From assembly GCA_964432885.1 (NCBI GenBank), contig CAYSPG010000021.1, positions 1 to 64,000 of the forward strand: a DNA stretch of 64,000 bases. The letters are read 5' to 3'. Both the position numbers and the translations under genes were made by a program. The notes below the pieces were generated by a model that did not search any database, had not been told where the DNA came from, and was given only the letters and a program-made list of their open reading frames with translations. Shown here piece after piece: positions 7,983 to 16,430 of this stretch. Within the stretch, counting starts at the first letter, position 1. Each line of letters opens with the position of its first letter. This DNA is from CAYSPG01 sp964432885 (GTDB taxonomy: Bacteria; Bacteroidota; Bacteroidia; AKYH767-A; OLB10).

Positions 7983-9770
7983 ATGAATATAAAATATGTA
8001 TTGCTGTTTTTAATTCTTACAGCAGCCATTAAAACAAATGCTCAAATTATCGGGTCAACGGATGTATGTGCCGGATATATTTATACCTACTCGGTAAATA
8101 TTGCCGGTGCAGTTACTTACAATTGGACAGTGCCGCCAGGCTGGTACAATTTAACAGGACAGTCAACATCACAAATTACTGTAACGTGCAATAAATTTGA
8201 TGGCGCAATAAGTGTTGAAGGATTTAACCCTAATGGTACAAGCGTTGGCATACAAACACTAACCACGCAATTTGCTGCCGGCCTTGGTTGGAATACTAAC
8301 CCCTCATTTATTAGCAATTGTGCCGGACAGGTAACCGGTATGCCAACAACATCTGTTACCCCAAACGGCACAGGTGGCGGTGCCGGCTGCGCAACAAGTT
8401 GCGGCAATGGCTCTCTTACTCCTAATATTGATTATGTAGTTTATGATGATGTATGGCCTGCGGGAAATTTTATTGCAGTTATTGGTGTAGTCTTTGGGAT
8501 GCCTTTTACAAACACAACATATTATGTTTATAAAATTGATTACTCAGCCGGTTACACACCTGTATCGCAGGCAATTTTAATTGAAGGTGGGTGTGGCAAT
8601 GCGGTTGCCAATAATACAATCGCATTATTTCCTTCAACTCCATTGACCATCACATTTACACAAACACCATCGCCTGCATGTGTGGGCGATACTGTTTTAA
8701 TTGATGCCGTAAATATGGGAACTTATTTATGGACTGCAACAGGCGCTACATTATTAACTAACGGAATAAGTCCGGTAAGTGCGATTGTTGATTCGCTTAA
8801 TGCTTCAATTGGTTTAACAGGTTTAGATAATGCCGGATGCCTTAATGCTGCCGGAACTCTAATTTATACTTTGCCTTGTTTAACCAATTGCCTTGCGGCA
8901 TATTATCCGTTAAACGGAAATTATTTTGATTCGTCAGGAAATAATTTAAACGCCATTTGGCATGGTGTAACACCGGCACCCGATCGCTTTGGCATTCCCA
9001 ACCGAGCGTATCACTTTAATGGCATAAGCCAATGGCTTGAACTGCCTGGCGATTTTGATTTTCCAAAGCGTACATGGAGTTTGTGGTTTTATGCCGACAC
9101 CATTAAAACTGGTTATCACTCAATTTTTGATGCCGACCATAACGGACTTCAATATGCGCAAACCGAAATGTTTTTGCACGAGAGCAATGGGGTTGATAGT
9201 TTGTACATGGCCGTTGGCGATGCATCAACAGGAATTAAAATAGCAGTAAACGAAAAGCAATGGTATCATGTAGCGCTGGTGCGCGATTCTACGGTGCTGC
9301 GTTATTATTTTAACGGTTGCCTTATGGATACTGTAATAATTAATTCAAGTTATAATAATCACTCTCAAACCGGAATGCAAACTGTTGGACTTGGAATAGA
9401 CCGCACTCACTCAACGAATTATTTTAAAGGGAGTCTGGATGATATACGCGTTTATCAATGCGCCCTTACCGATTCAGAAATAAATGTGCTTGCTGATACG
9501 ATGTGTAATCCGCTGTCAATTCAATGGAATGAGAACATTACAAATGCAATTACTGTTTTTCCAAATCCGGCAAATGATTTTATTATCATTAAATCAAATT
9601 TAAAACCCATTGACAATTTGCAAATTTATAATGCAACAGGGCAGCTGGTTTTGGAGAAAAAAATAATGAGCAGTGAAGAAAAAATTTCCTTAAAGAATTT
9701 TGAACGCGGAATTTATCTTTTAAAGGTTGGGGAGTTTAAGGCAAAGATTGTGCTTGAACCACTACATTAA
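7983..9770 (+). CDS. T9SS-secreted LamG-domain protein
   Basis: From ATG 7983 the product is 595 residues: signal peptide ending KTNAQ, a PKD-like/Ig-like N-terminal region (VTYNWTVPPGWYN), a second beta domain with paired cysteines, a concanavalin-like LamG domain (about 305-505, beginning AAYYPLNGNYFDSSGNNLNA and containing WHGVTPAPDRFG) and a type A T9SS sorting domain ending GIYLLKVGEFKAKIVLE. LamG jelly rolls usually bind carbohydrate or protein, so a surface adhesin or glycan-binding role is plausible. No catalytic domain is visible. The gene converges with rlmN, and a family A hairpin lies between them. Confidence 0.85.
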   Translation: MNIKYVLLFLILTAAIKTNAQIIGSTDVCAGYIYTYSVNIAGAVTYNWTVPPGWYNLTGQSTSQITVTCNKFDGAISVEGFNPNGTSVGIQTLTTQFAAGLGWNTNPSFISNCAGQVTGMPTTSVTPNGTGGGAGCATSCGNGSLTPNIDYVVYDDVWPAGNFIAVIGVVFGMPFTNTTYYVYKIDYSAGYTPVSQAILIEGGCGNAVANNTIALFPSTPLTITFTQTPSPACVGDTVLIDAVNMGTYLWTATGATLLTNGISPVSAIVDSLNASIGLTGLDNAGCLNAAGTLIYTLPCLTNCLAAYYPLNGNYFDSSGNNLNAIWHGVTPAPDRFGIPNRAYHFNGISQWLELPGDFDFPKRTWSLWFYADTIKTGYHSIFDADHNGLQYAQTEMFLHESNGVDSLYMAVGDASTGIKIAVNEKQWYHVALVRDSTVLRYYFNGCLMDTVIINSSYNNHSQTGMQTVGLGIDRTHSTNYFKGSLDDIRVYQCALTDSEINVLADTMCNPLSIQWNENITNAITVFPNPANDFIIIKSNLKPIDNLQIYNATGQLVLEKKIMSSEEKISLKNFERGIYLLKVGEFKAKIVLEPLH

Positions 9771-9790
9771 ATATCGTTCTCGTGTTTTAG

Positions 9791-9820
9791 CCCTCCCCCT
9801 CGGGGAGGGTTGGGTGGGGC
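9791..9820. repeat. Family A hairpin between convergent genes
   Basis: CCCTCCCC-CTC-GGGGAGGG followed by TTGGGTGGGGC, a single arm of the dnaG repeat. It lies in the 51-base gap between two converging genes and may work as a two-way terminator, though no long U tract follows. Confidence 0.7.
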
Positions 9821-9821
9821 T

Positions 9822-10859
9822 TCAGTGCTTATTCGCCAACTGCCCGCAGGCAGCATCAATATCTTTACCACGGCTTCTGCGCACGTTTACCTGAATGTTG
9901 TTTTTCCAAAGGTGCGTTTTAAATTTTTCGAGTTTATCGTCTGATGTGTTTACAAAACTACCCCCATCAATAGGATTGTATTCAATCAAATTTACTTTGG
10001 AAGGAACTTTTTTACAAAACGCCACTAACTCTTTTGCATCATCAATAGTATCGTTAAAATTGTTAAACACAATGTATTCAAACGTAACTTCTGAATTTGT
10101 TTTTTGGCAGAAATAATTCAAAGCCTCTTCAAGCACTTCTAAATTGTTGTGCTCATTAATTGGCATTATCTGGTCACGCTTTTTATCGTTGGCAGCGTGA
10201 AGTGAAAGTGCCAGATTAAATTTAACAGCATCATCACCTAACTTCTTTATCATTTTTGCAATACCTGCAGTAGAAACGGTAATGCGTTTTGCCGCCATGT
10301 TCAAACCTTTTTGAGATGTAATGTGCTCAATAGATTTTAAAACGTTGGCATAATTCAATAAAGGCTCACCCATGCCCATATACACAATATTGCTCAAAGG
10401 AATTTGATAATTATCCATTGCCTGCTTAGCAATAATTGCAACCTGATCATAAATTTCTCCTGCAGCTAAATTTCTGATTCGCTCCAATCGGCCTGTGGCG
10501 CAAAACTTACACGTAAGGCTGCACCCCACCTGCGAGCTTACACATGCAGTCATGCGCGATTCTGTTGGAATTAAAACACCTTCTATCACATGACTGTCGT
10601 GAAGTTTAAAGCCAAATTTTATTGTTCTGTCATTGCTTCGCTGGCTGGTTTCAATGCCAATGGGATTGATAACAAAATTCTGATTCAGCTTATCGCGAAG
10701 TTCCTTTGACAAATTTGTCATCTCATCAAACGAGCGCGCACTTTTATTCCACAGCCATTCATAAACCTGCTTTGCGCGAAAAGGTTTTTCCTTAACTGAT
10801 TCAAAAAAAGAAATCAACTCTTCTTGCGAAAATGTGCGGATGTCTTTTGTGTTTTGCAT
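9822..10859 (-). CDS. rlmN: 23S rRNA/tRNA adenine C2-methyltransferase RlmN
   Basis: This radical SAM enzyme methylates C2 of A2503 in 23S rRNA and of A37 in some tRNAs. At 345 residues it is full length. The radical SAM motif CSLTCKFCATG holds the three [4Fe-4S] cysteines. The C-terminal Cys that forms the RNA adduct is in DIDAACGQLANKH, next to the end. YMGMGEPLLNY is the SAM-binding GE motif. The start ATG 10859 lies 8 bases after a -7 box (10867-10874). The gene is divergent from the amidohydrolase, with only 51 bases between the two start codons. Confidence 0.96.
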   Translation of the reverse strand: MQNTKDIRTFSQEELISFFESVKEKPFRAKQVYEWLWNKSARSFDEMTNLSKELRDKLNQNFVINPIGIETSQRSNDRTIKFGFKLHDSHVIEGVLIPTESRMTACVSSQVGCSLTCKFCATGRLERIRNLAAGEIYDQVAIIAKQAMDNYQIPLSNIVYMGMGEPLLNYANVLKSIEHITSQKGLNMAAKRITVSTAGIAKMIKKLGDDAVKFNLALSLHAANDKKRDQIMPINEHNNLEVLEEALNYFCQKTNSEVTFEYIVFNNFNDTIDDAKELVAFCKKVPSKVNLIEYNPIDGGSFVNTSDDKLEKFKTHLWKNNIQVNVRRSRGKDIDAACGQLANKH

Positions 10860-10866
10860 TTCGCAT

Positions 10867-10874
10867 CAAAGATA
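10867..10874 (-). promoter_or_regulatory. -7 box TATCTTTG for rlmN
   Basis: A perfect TAnnTTTG match on the minus strand whose last base is 8 bases from the rlmN ATG, giving a predicted leader of only about 3 bases. It forms a compact divergent promoter region with the box at 10899. Confidence 0.5.
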
Positions 10875-10898
10875 CAACTATGATTAAAGCCTCTGATG

Positions 10899-10906
10899 TA
10901 CATTTG
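10899..10906 (+). promoter_or_regulatory. -7 box TACATTTG for the amidohydrolase
   Basis: A perfect TAnnTTTG match ending 5 bases before ATG 10911. With initiation about 5 bases after the box, the mRNA would begin at or next to the AUG. Confidence 0.5.
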
Positions 10907-10910
10907 TCGC

Positions 10911-12089
10911 ATGCAATTTTTCAGTGCCGACTATATATTTCCTGTTACTTCACCTCCCATCAAAAACGGAATTTTAATTACCGAAGATGATGGAAAAATA
11001 GTTGATGTTTTAAATTCTGCAAACGAATTACCAACTTTAAACTATAAACTTCAAACTTTTAACGGCATTTTGGTTCCCGGCTTTATCAACACACATTGCC
11101 ATCTTGAATTATCGCATCTCAGAAATCAAATTCAGCGGCACATTGGTTTAACCGGATTTATTTCAGAGTTTATTTTAAAACGCAATGCTTTTTCACAACA
11201 ACAAATTGATGATGTCATAAAACTTGCAGATATTGAAATGAGAAACAACGGGACAGTTGCCGTTGGGGATATTTCAAACACCAATCATTCTTTTAAAACA
11301 AAATCAGAAAGTGACATTTATTACCACACCTTTATTGAAGTATTTGATTTGATTCCTGAAAAAGCAGAGGAGGCAATGGCAAGAGCACAGGCCTTGCAAT
11401 CGTCAGTTGTGAGTGGTGAGTCGTCAGTTGTGCCTCATGCGCCTTATTCAACGTCTGAAAAACTTCTTGAGTTAATAAAAAATTATTCTCAAAATAAAAT
11501 TGTTTCTATTCACAATCAGGAAACGAAATCGGAAAATGAATTATTTCAATCGCATTCAGGAAAATTGTTTGAGTTTTTTAAATCACTTGGAAATCCGTTA
11601 AGCCACATTTCAGTGACAGGAAAAACTTCTTTGCAATCGTATTTGCAATACATGAATGCAAAAACAAAAACACTTTTTGTGCATAACACTTTTACTTCAG
11701 CAAAAGATATTTTATTGGCAAAAAATTATTTTGAAAAACCTTATTGGTGTTTTTGTCCTAATGCAAATTTGTTTATTGAAAATACAATGCCTGATTTTAG
11801 TTTGTTTACAAAAAACAATTGCACCATTACATTAGGAACGGATAGTTATGCATCCAACACATCGCTTTCAATATTGGAAGAAATAAAAACTATTTTAAAA
11901 AATAATTCTGAAATAAAATTTGAAACTGCGTTACAATGGGCAACCATCAATGGCGCACAGTTTTTAGATATAGAAAGCAACTTTGGAAGTTTTGAAAAAG
12001 GAAAAAAACCAGGCACGGTTTTAATTTCTGATTTTGATAGCGAAAATATATCGGTTACTGAAAAAAGTATTTCCAAAAAAATAGTTTAA
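10911..12089 (+). CDS. Metal-dependent amidohydrolase (COG0402 type)
   Basis: The 392-residue protein belongs to the amidohydrolase superfamily close to cytosine/guanine/aminofutalosine deaminases. Visible metal ligands are the HxH pair in INTHCHLELSH, His in VPHAPYSTS, His in VSIHNQETKSE and Asp in LGTDSYASN. The substrate cannot be fixed; deamination of a purine-like compound is the family norm. I use ATG 10911 (MQFFSADYIFP) because a -7 box lies at 10899-10906, downstream of the alternative start at 10896. Just before PHAPYS, about seven to ten residues (SSVVSGESSVV) are encoded by an 11-base direct repeat (11401-11432), a likely small in-frame insertion. The gene converges with DUF4468. 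Confidence 0.85.
   Translation: MQFFSADYIFPVTSPPIKNGILITEDDGKIVDVLNSANELPTLNYKLQTFNGILVPGFINTHCHLELSHLRNQIQRHIGLTGFISEFILKRNAFSQQQIDDVIKLADIEMRNNGTVAVGDISNTNHSFKTKSESDIYYHTFIEVFDLIPEKAEEAMARAQALQSSVVSGESSVVPHAPYSTSEKLLELIKNYSQNKIVSIHNQETKSENELFQSHSGKLFEFFKSLGNPLSHISVTGKTSLQSYLQYMNAKTKTLFVHNTFTSAKDILLAKNYFEKPYWCFCPNANLFIENTMPDFSLFTKNNCTITLGTDSYASNTSLSILEEIKTILKNNSEIKFETALQWATINGAQFLDIESNFGSFEKGKKPGTVLISDFDSENISVTEKSISKKIV
11401..11432 (+). repeat. Direct repeat within the amidohydrolase
   Basis: CGTCAGTTGTG occurs at 11401-11411 and 11422-11432 with GAGTGGTGAGT between. The GAGTGGTGA core also occurs in the non-coding stretch at 15116-15130, so this may be a fragment of an interspersed repeat. 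Confidence 0.6.
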
Positions 12090-12096
12090 GCAATGG

Positions 12097-12642
12097 TTAC
12101 CAATCATCCTTCTTAACCTTAGGTGCTTCACTCACAGCTTTGGTTAAATCAGCAATAATTTTTTGTACATTCTCATCCACTTGTTTTAAATATAAATCCC
12201 AAACAGGCAACCACTTCTGGTCGTTTTTATTCATCCACTTTTCGGCAGGATAATAGGAAAGCTGCTGCCAGTTAATATCGGTAAGTTTATATCTGAATTT
12301 GTTTTCTTTAAAGTCGATTGTAAGCGTGTACATAACATCACCGGCATTGGTTTGAAAGCCTTTTTTATCGGGCTCGTTCATTAATTTAAATCGCGCCTTG
12401 CACACCATTTTGCCTGCAGCAGCATCTTTTTCGCGAATTACATCGGTTGGATTTTTGTAATATTTATTAGCCCACGCAAAACCACGATTGTATAAATCGG
12501 CCTTACTTGTTGCAGCAACATCAACCACCTTTGTGTAAGTAATAAGTTTTGTATCGTCATCAACAGGCAGCGATTGGGCAAAAAGATTTACACTGGAAAA
12601 AATAAATGCAAACAGCAAAATGGTTTTTATAGTGGTTCTCAT
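12097..12642 (-). CDS. DUF4468 domain secreted protein
   Basis: This 181-residue protein has a signal peptide (about 1-22, ending NLFAQS) and a DUF4468 domain, a TBP-like fold common in Bacteroidota exported proteins. Typical features are the early VDVAATSKADLYNRGFAW segment, the strand GDVMYTLTIDFKENKFRYKL and the C-terminal PAEKWM region. Function unknown. It lies 19 bases downstream of the D,D-carboxypeptidase gene on the same strand and may be co-transcribed with it. It converges with the amidohydrolase across a 7-base gap. Confidence 0.85.
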   Translation of the reverse strand: MRTTIKTILLFAFIFSSVNLFAQSLPVDDDTKLITYTKVVDVAATSKADLYNRGFAWANKYYKNPTDVIREKDAAAGKMVCKARFKLMNEPDKKGFQTNAGDVMYTLTIDFKENKFRYKLTDINWQQLSYYPAEKWMNKNDQKWLPVWDLYLKQVDENVQKIIADLTKAVSEAPKVKKDDW

Positions 12643-12661
12643 TAAATAATATTTTAAATGG

Positions 12662-14233
12662 TTATGAGTTTAGCGCAATTTTTATTTTGCTTCCGGCTTT
12701 TAAATTTTTTGAATTGGTTATGCGGTTTAGTTTTTTAATATCGTTTACGGTGGTGCCAGGATATTTTTGCGATATGCTCCACAATGTATCCCCTGGCTGA
12801 ACAGTATGATAAACAAATTTAGAAGCAGCACTTTGTTTTTCTGCTGCCGGTTGTTTTTTCTTTTCTGTTATTTTTTTTGCCGGTTCTTGTTTTGTAGTAC
12901 TTGTTGCCGTTTGTAATTCAGGCCCGCAATACTCTGCATCATCTTCGCAAGCATCGTAATTTTCTATCACATCAATTTTAACAGGCATTTGTTTTTTTAC
13001 ATGCACATGCACATAAAGTTTTTGTCCTTTATTAATGCGGGTGCTTTTTAACCTGTTCCATTTTTTTAATTCTGAAACCGAGCAATTGTATTTATCGGCA
13101 ATCACGCTAAGTGTTTGTCCGCTTTTAACCACATGTGGTTTTTTTACAATAGAGGTTACTGTTTTATATACAATTTTTGTATTTGCCAATGCTGTTGCAT
13201 CACTGGTAGTTGAATCGTTTTTGTTTTCGGCTTTTGCATACAGAGGTTGTGATGGCAAATTACCAATAGTTCCTAAACCCAAATAACCATAATAGTTATT
13301 CAGCATTTCAGTTACTATTTGATTACGAAGATAAGGCCCTCGTGCACCAAGCGCAATGGCAATTAACCTGTGATCGTTTTTTTTAGCGGAAGCCACCAGG
13401 CAAAAGCGCGCATTTTTAGTGTAGCCTGTTTTTAATCCATCTACCTCATTAGGATAATCTATTACCAACCTGTTGTGATTACGGTACACAGGTGAGCCAT
13501 GTCCGTTTTCAACTTGGGCATAGCCAATGTTTGTAATAGCTAAAATTTCGGGATACTTTATAAGTTCAACAGCAAGCATTAATAAATCTTTTGGCGATGC
13601 ACTGTTATCAAGCGCACCATACGATGCCGGTAAGCCTGACGGATTTGAATAATACGTTTGGGTCATTCCTAATTCAACTGCACGCGCATTCATACGGGCA
13701 ACAAATAAGCCCACATCACCACCTAAATGTTTTGCAATCATGTTGCACGCTTCATTGTGCGAAGGAATCATTGCCATTTTTAATAATCCTTCAAGTGAGT
13801 ATGTTTCGTGCACGGTATAAGTTTTTCTGCTTCGTTTGCTTTTTCTGTATGTGTGGGTTGCTTTTATTACATCCTGCCAGTCAGCCTTTCCGTTTTTTAT
13901 ATCTTCAATAGCAAGCAATGCAACCATCATTTTTGTAAGCGAAGCCATGGGGTAGGCATAGTTCATATCCTTTTCCCAAACAACCGAATTTGTGGTCGCA
14001 TCAAAAATTAATCCGGCACGCAGTTCGCTGGCACTTTGGTCAGAAAGTAAGCCTTGCTGCAAGTTTATTTTTATTTCTGGTTTTGGTGCCAATGCAACTG
14101 CAACTGTATCCGTTTTCAGGGCAAGCGTGTCATCGCCCGATGAAAAAGCACTTTGAAATAAAAGCAAAAAGAACACCAATGGAATCATAGCGCTTTTTGA
14201 TAAAATTTTAGACCTGCCATAGATAAAAAACAT
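12662..14233 (-). CDS. D-alanyl-D-alanine carboxypeptidase (S11) with two LysM domains
   Basis: The enzyme trims the terminal D-Ala from peptidoglycan stem peptides in the periplasm. From ATG 14233 it is 523 residues. The hydrophobic export signal (IPLVFFLLLFQSAFS) precedes the penicillin-binding motifs SLTK (SxxK), SHN (SxN) and KTG in DGLKTGYTKNA. Two LysM peptidoglycan-binding domains follow (SGQTLSVIADKYNCSVSEL and PGDTLWSISQKYPGTTVNDI), separated by a Lys/Glu-rich linker. The frame is open for 31 more codons upstream, but those residues look non-coding and would bury the signal peptide. A third choice is the Met 15 codons further in. Two LysM domains on a C-terminal tail are unusual compared with PBP5, which has a membrane anchor. 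Confidence 0.9.
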   Translation of the reverse strand: MFFIYGRSKILSKSAMIPLVFFLLLFQSAFSSGDDTLALKTDTVAVALAPKPEIKINLQQGLLSDQSASELRAGLIFDATTNSVVWEKDMNYAYPMASLTKMMVALLAIEDIKNGKADWQDVIKATHTYRKSKRSRKTYTVHETYSLEGLLKMAMIPSHNEACNMIAKHLGGDVGLFVARMNARAVELGMTQTYYSNPSGLPASYGALDNSASPKDLLMLAVELIKYPEILAITNIGYAQVENGHGSPVYRNHNRLVIDYPNEVDGLKTGYTKNARFCLVASAKKNDHRLIAIALGARGPYLRNQIVTEMLNNYYGYLGLGTIGNLPSQPLYAKAENKNDSTTSDATALANTKIVYKTVTSIVKKPHVVKSGQTLSVIADKYNCSVSELKKWNRLKSTRINKGQKLYVHVHVKKQMPVKIDVIENYDACEDDAEYCGPELQTATSTTKQEPAKKITEKKKQPAAEKQSAASKFVYHTVQPGDTLWSISQKYPGTTVNDIKKLNRITNSKNLKAGSKIKIALNS

Positions 14234-14453
14234 TGTCCGCAAGTTTAAAATTCCAACAGAGTATAAATCTATAATATGGCTGCCGCTTTTACACATGGTT
14301 GTGTTAATAGTAATTATTGTACGCATACACGGTACAAACGTTGCTTTTACTGATAAAATTTTACCTTAAATTATATATAATAACAAGGAAAACAAAGCTA
14401 AAGTTCAAAACATTACAATAAGATGAATAAGTGATAAACAACCGGAATAAGTG

Positions 14454-15113
14454 TTACTTAAGGAGTGCTTCGGCTAAAATCAAATCCTCTGGAAAGGTGA
14501 TTTTAATATTGGTTTGTTCGCCTTTTTCAATATTAATTTTTATTCCGCAACTTTCAACTAAAGATGCCTCGTCAGAAAAATTTTTTTCTTCTGTTTTTTC
14601 AAAGGCATTTTTTAAAAATTTTGTTTTAAAAATTTGTGGCGTTTGCACAATCCTAAAATCATCGCGGCTTACTTGTTTGTTTTCATTGCCCTCAATTTTT
14701 CGCAGCGAATCGCGCATTTCAATTACAGGTATTGCATTTCCTTTTTCTTCGGCCACAGCAAAAAGTTTAATAATAGTGGTTTCAGAAATCATTGGGCGAA
14801 CAGCATCATGCACGGCTACTACCGAATCATCGTTATCAACCAAACTTAACCCATTAAATACCGATTCGCTTCTTGTAGTTCCACCGGCAGAAACCTGATG
14901 AGGAATTTTAAAATTGAACTTTTGTTTTAGTTCTTCCCAAAAATTTAAATGCGCTTGAGGCAACACTACTATAATTTCGCAATCGCAGTCAAAAAACTTT
15001 TTAATGCTGTGCATGATGACAGGCTTATTACGCAGTAATAAAAATTGCTTAGGCAATTCAGCATTCATGCGTTGCCCGCTGCCACCGGCTACAATAATTG
15101 CGAAACGTTTCAT
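14454..15113 (-). CDS. ispD: 2-C-methyl-D-erythritol 4-phosphate cytidylyltransferase
   Basis: IspD transfers CMP from CTP to methylerythritol phosphate in the MEP isoprenoid pathway. The 219-residue protein shows the N-terminal CTP-binding loop IIVAGGSGQRMNAELPKQF, the motif VVAVHDAVRPMIS and a C-terminal KITFPEDLILAEALL, all typical. Length is normal. It lies downstream of queA on the same strand with a 73-base gap that holds repeat-like DNA. Its product feeds the polyprenyl synthase and UppP lipid pools encoded elsewhere in this window. Confidence 0.95.
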   Translation of the reverse strand: MKRFAIIVAGGSGQRMNAELPKQFLLLRNKPVIMHSIKKFFDCDCEIIVVLPQAHLNFWEELKQKFNFKIPHQVSAGGTTRSESVFNGLSLVDNDDSVVAVHDAVRPMISETTIIKLFAVAEEKGNAIPVIEMRDSLRKIEGNENKQVSRDDFRIVQTPQIFKTKFLKNAFEKTEEKNFSDEASLVESCGIKINIEKGEQTNIKITFPEDLILAEALLK

Positions 15114-15115
15114 GT

Positions 15116-15185
15116 TAGTGAGTGGTGAATAATTAATGGTGAATAGCAGGCAATAATTAATCCCTATTCACCGATCACAATTCAC
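15116..15185. repeat. Inverted-repeat intergenic segment, queA-ispD
   Basis: GGTGAATAG (15138-15146) is repeated inverted as CTATTCACC (15164-15172), with AATAATTAAT copies in between and GTGAGTGGTGAAT before. Similar TCATTCACTACTCACG words occur at 5861-5876, at the end of the hydrolase gene. It looks like a degraded palindromic repeat. Confidence 0.6.
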
Positions 15186-15186
15186 G

Positions 15187-16236
15187 TTAAATAATCAACA
15201 TCGCATCGCCATACGAAAAGAAACGGTATTTCTCTTTCATGGCTACTTTATATGCGTGCATAATTAAATCGTAACCGCCAAAAGCAGTGGTCATCATAAG
15301 TAAGGTTGACTCTGCCATGTGAAAATTTGTAATCATGCAGTTGGCAACACTAAAATCATAAGGAGGAAAAATAAATTTATTTGTCCATCCTTCGTATGGT
15401 TTTAATTCACCAAGGGTAGAAACGGACGATTCAATGGCACGCATAGATGTTGTACCCACAGCACAAATTCTTTTCTTTTTTGCTTTAGCTTTGTTTACAA
15501 TATCGGCACATTGCTGTTCAATTTTAAACCACTCTGAATCCATTTTATGTTTGGTTAAATCTTCTACCTCTACCGGGCGAAAAGTTCCAAGTCCAACATG
15601 TAGTGTTAACTCAGCAAGGTTAACGCCTTTAATTTCTAATCGTTTTAAAAGTTGCTTGCTAAAGTGTAGGCCTGCAGTAGGGGCTGCAACAGCACCTTCA
15701 TGTTTTGCATACACAGTTTGGTAGCGGTCTTTATCGGCAGGCTCGGCCTTGCGCTTTATATATTTTGGAAGCGGAGTGTTACCTAATTTTTCTATCACCT
15801 CTCTAAAGTCAGCCGATGTGCCATCAAACAAAAAGCGAAGTGTACGGCCACGTGATGTGGTGTTATCTATTACTTCGGCTACCAGCATATCATCATCTCC
15901 AAAATAAAGTTTGTTGCCTATACGTATTTTACGGGCAGGGTCAACAAGTACATCCCACAATTTGCTTTCGGGATTTAATTCACGCAATAAAAACACTTCA
16001 ATTTTTGCACCTGTTTTTTCTTTATTGCCATACAAACGTGCCGGAAAAACCTTGGTGTTATTCATCACCATTACATCGCCATCATCAAAGTAATTTAAAA
16101 TATCTTTAAAAACTTTGTGTTCAATTTTTCCTGTTTTACGGTCAATAACCATCAGGCGGCTTTCGTCACGATTGTTTGCAGGATGATTGGCTAACAAATT
16201 CTCGTTTAGCCCGAATTTGAATTGAGATAATTTCAT
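15187..16236 (-). CDS. queA: tRNA preQ1 S-adenosylmethionine ribosyltransferase-isomerase
   Basis: QueA transfers and isomerises the ribosyl part of SAM onto 7-aminomethyl-7-deazaguanine in tRNA, giving epoxyqueuosine. At 349 residues it is full length. Family signatures are the N-terminal FDYxLP-like region (here KFGLNENLLANHPANNRDES), VMNNTKVFPARLYG, the central AAPTAGLHFSKQLL and the C-terminal NCMITNFHMAESTLLMM. The start ATG 16236 lies 110 bases below a -7 box. It belongs to the minus-strand housekeeping cluster, separated from truB by 194 bases with its own promoter-like element. Confidence 0.96.
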   Translation of the reverse strand: MKLSQFKFGLNENLLANHPANNRDESRLMVIDRKTGKIEHKVFKDILNYFDDGDVMVMNNTKVFPARLYGNKEKTGAKIEVFLLRELNPESKLWDVLVDPARKIRIGNKLYFGDDDMLVAEVIDNTTSRGRTLRFLFDGTSADFREVIEKLGNTPLPKYIKRKAEPADKDRYQTVYAKHEGAVAAPTAGLHFSKQLLKRLEIKGVNLAELTLHVGLGTFRPVEVEDLTKHKMDSEWFKIEQQCADIVNKAKAKKKRICAVGTTSMRAIESSVSTLGELKPYEGWTNKFIFPPYDFSVANCMITNFHMAESTLLMMTTAFGGYDLIMHAYKVAMKEKYRFFSYGDAMLII

Positions 16237-16345
16237 TTGATAGAATTTATTTTATGGCTTTGTTTCCGAATTTAGTTGCTGCTGAAAAAATATTACGGAA
16301 ACATTATGAGCCTGTTAAACTTACGGGTTTATTTTTTCAGGGGCG

Positions 16346-16353
16346 CAAATATA
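16346..16353 (-). promoter_or_regulatory. -7 box TATATTTG for queA
   Basis: A perfect TAnnTTTG match followed by GCGCCCC on the minus strand. It would give a leader of about 105 bases for queA. No good -33 TTG is seen at standard spacing. Confidence 0.45.
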
Positions 16354-16430
16354 ATATCGCAAAACAGGGATGGCGAAAAAAAGTTTTAAATCACTGAGGT
16401 TCAGCTAAAAAAAGTTCAAAAAAGGTTTTT

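Noticed and set aside
14234..14326. Upstream extension of the D,D-carboxypeptidase start
   Set aside because: It would place 31 non-hydrophobic residues before the export signal, which fits poorly with Sec export.
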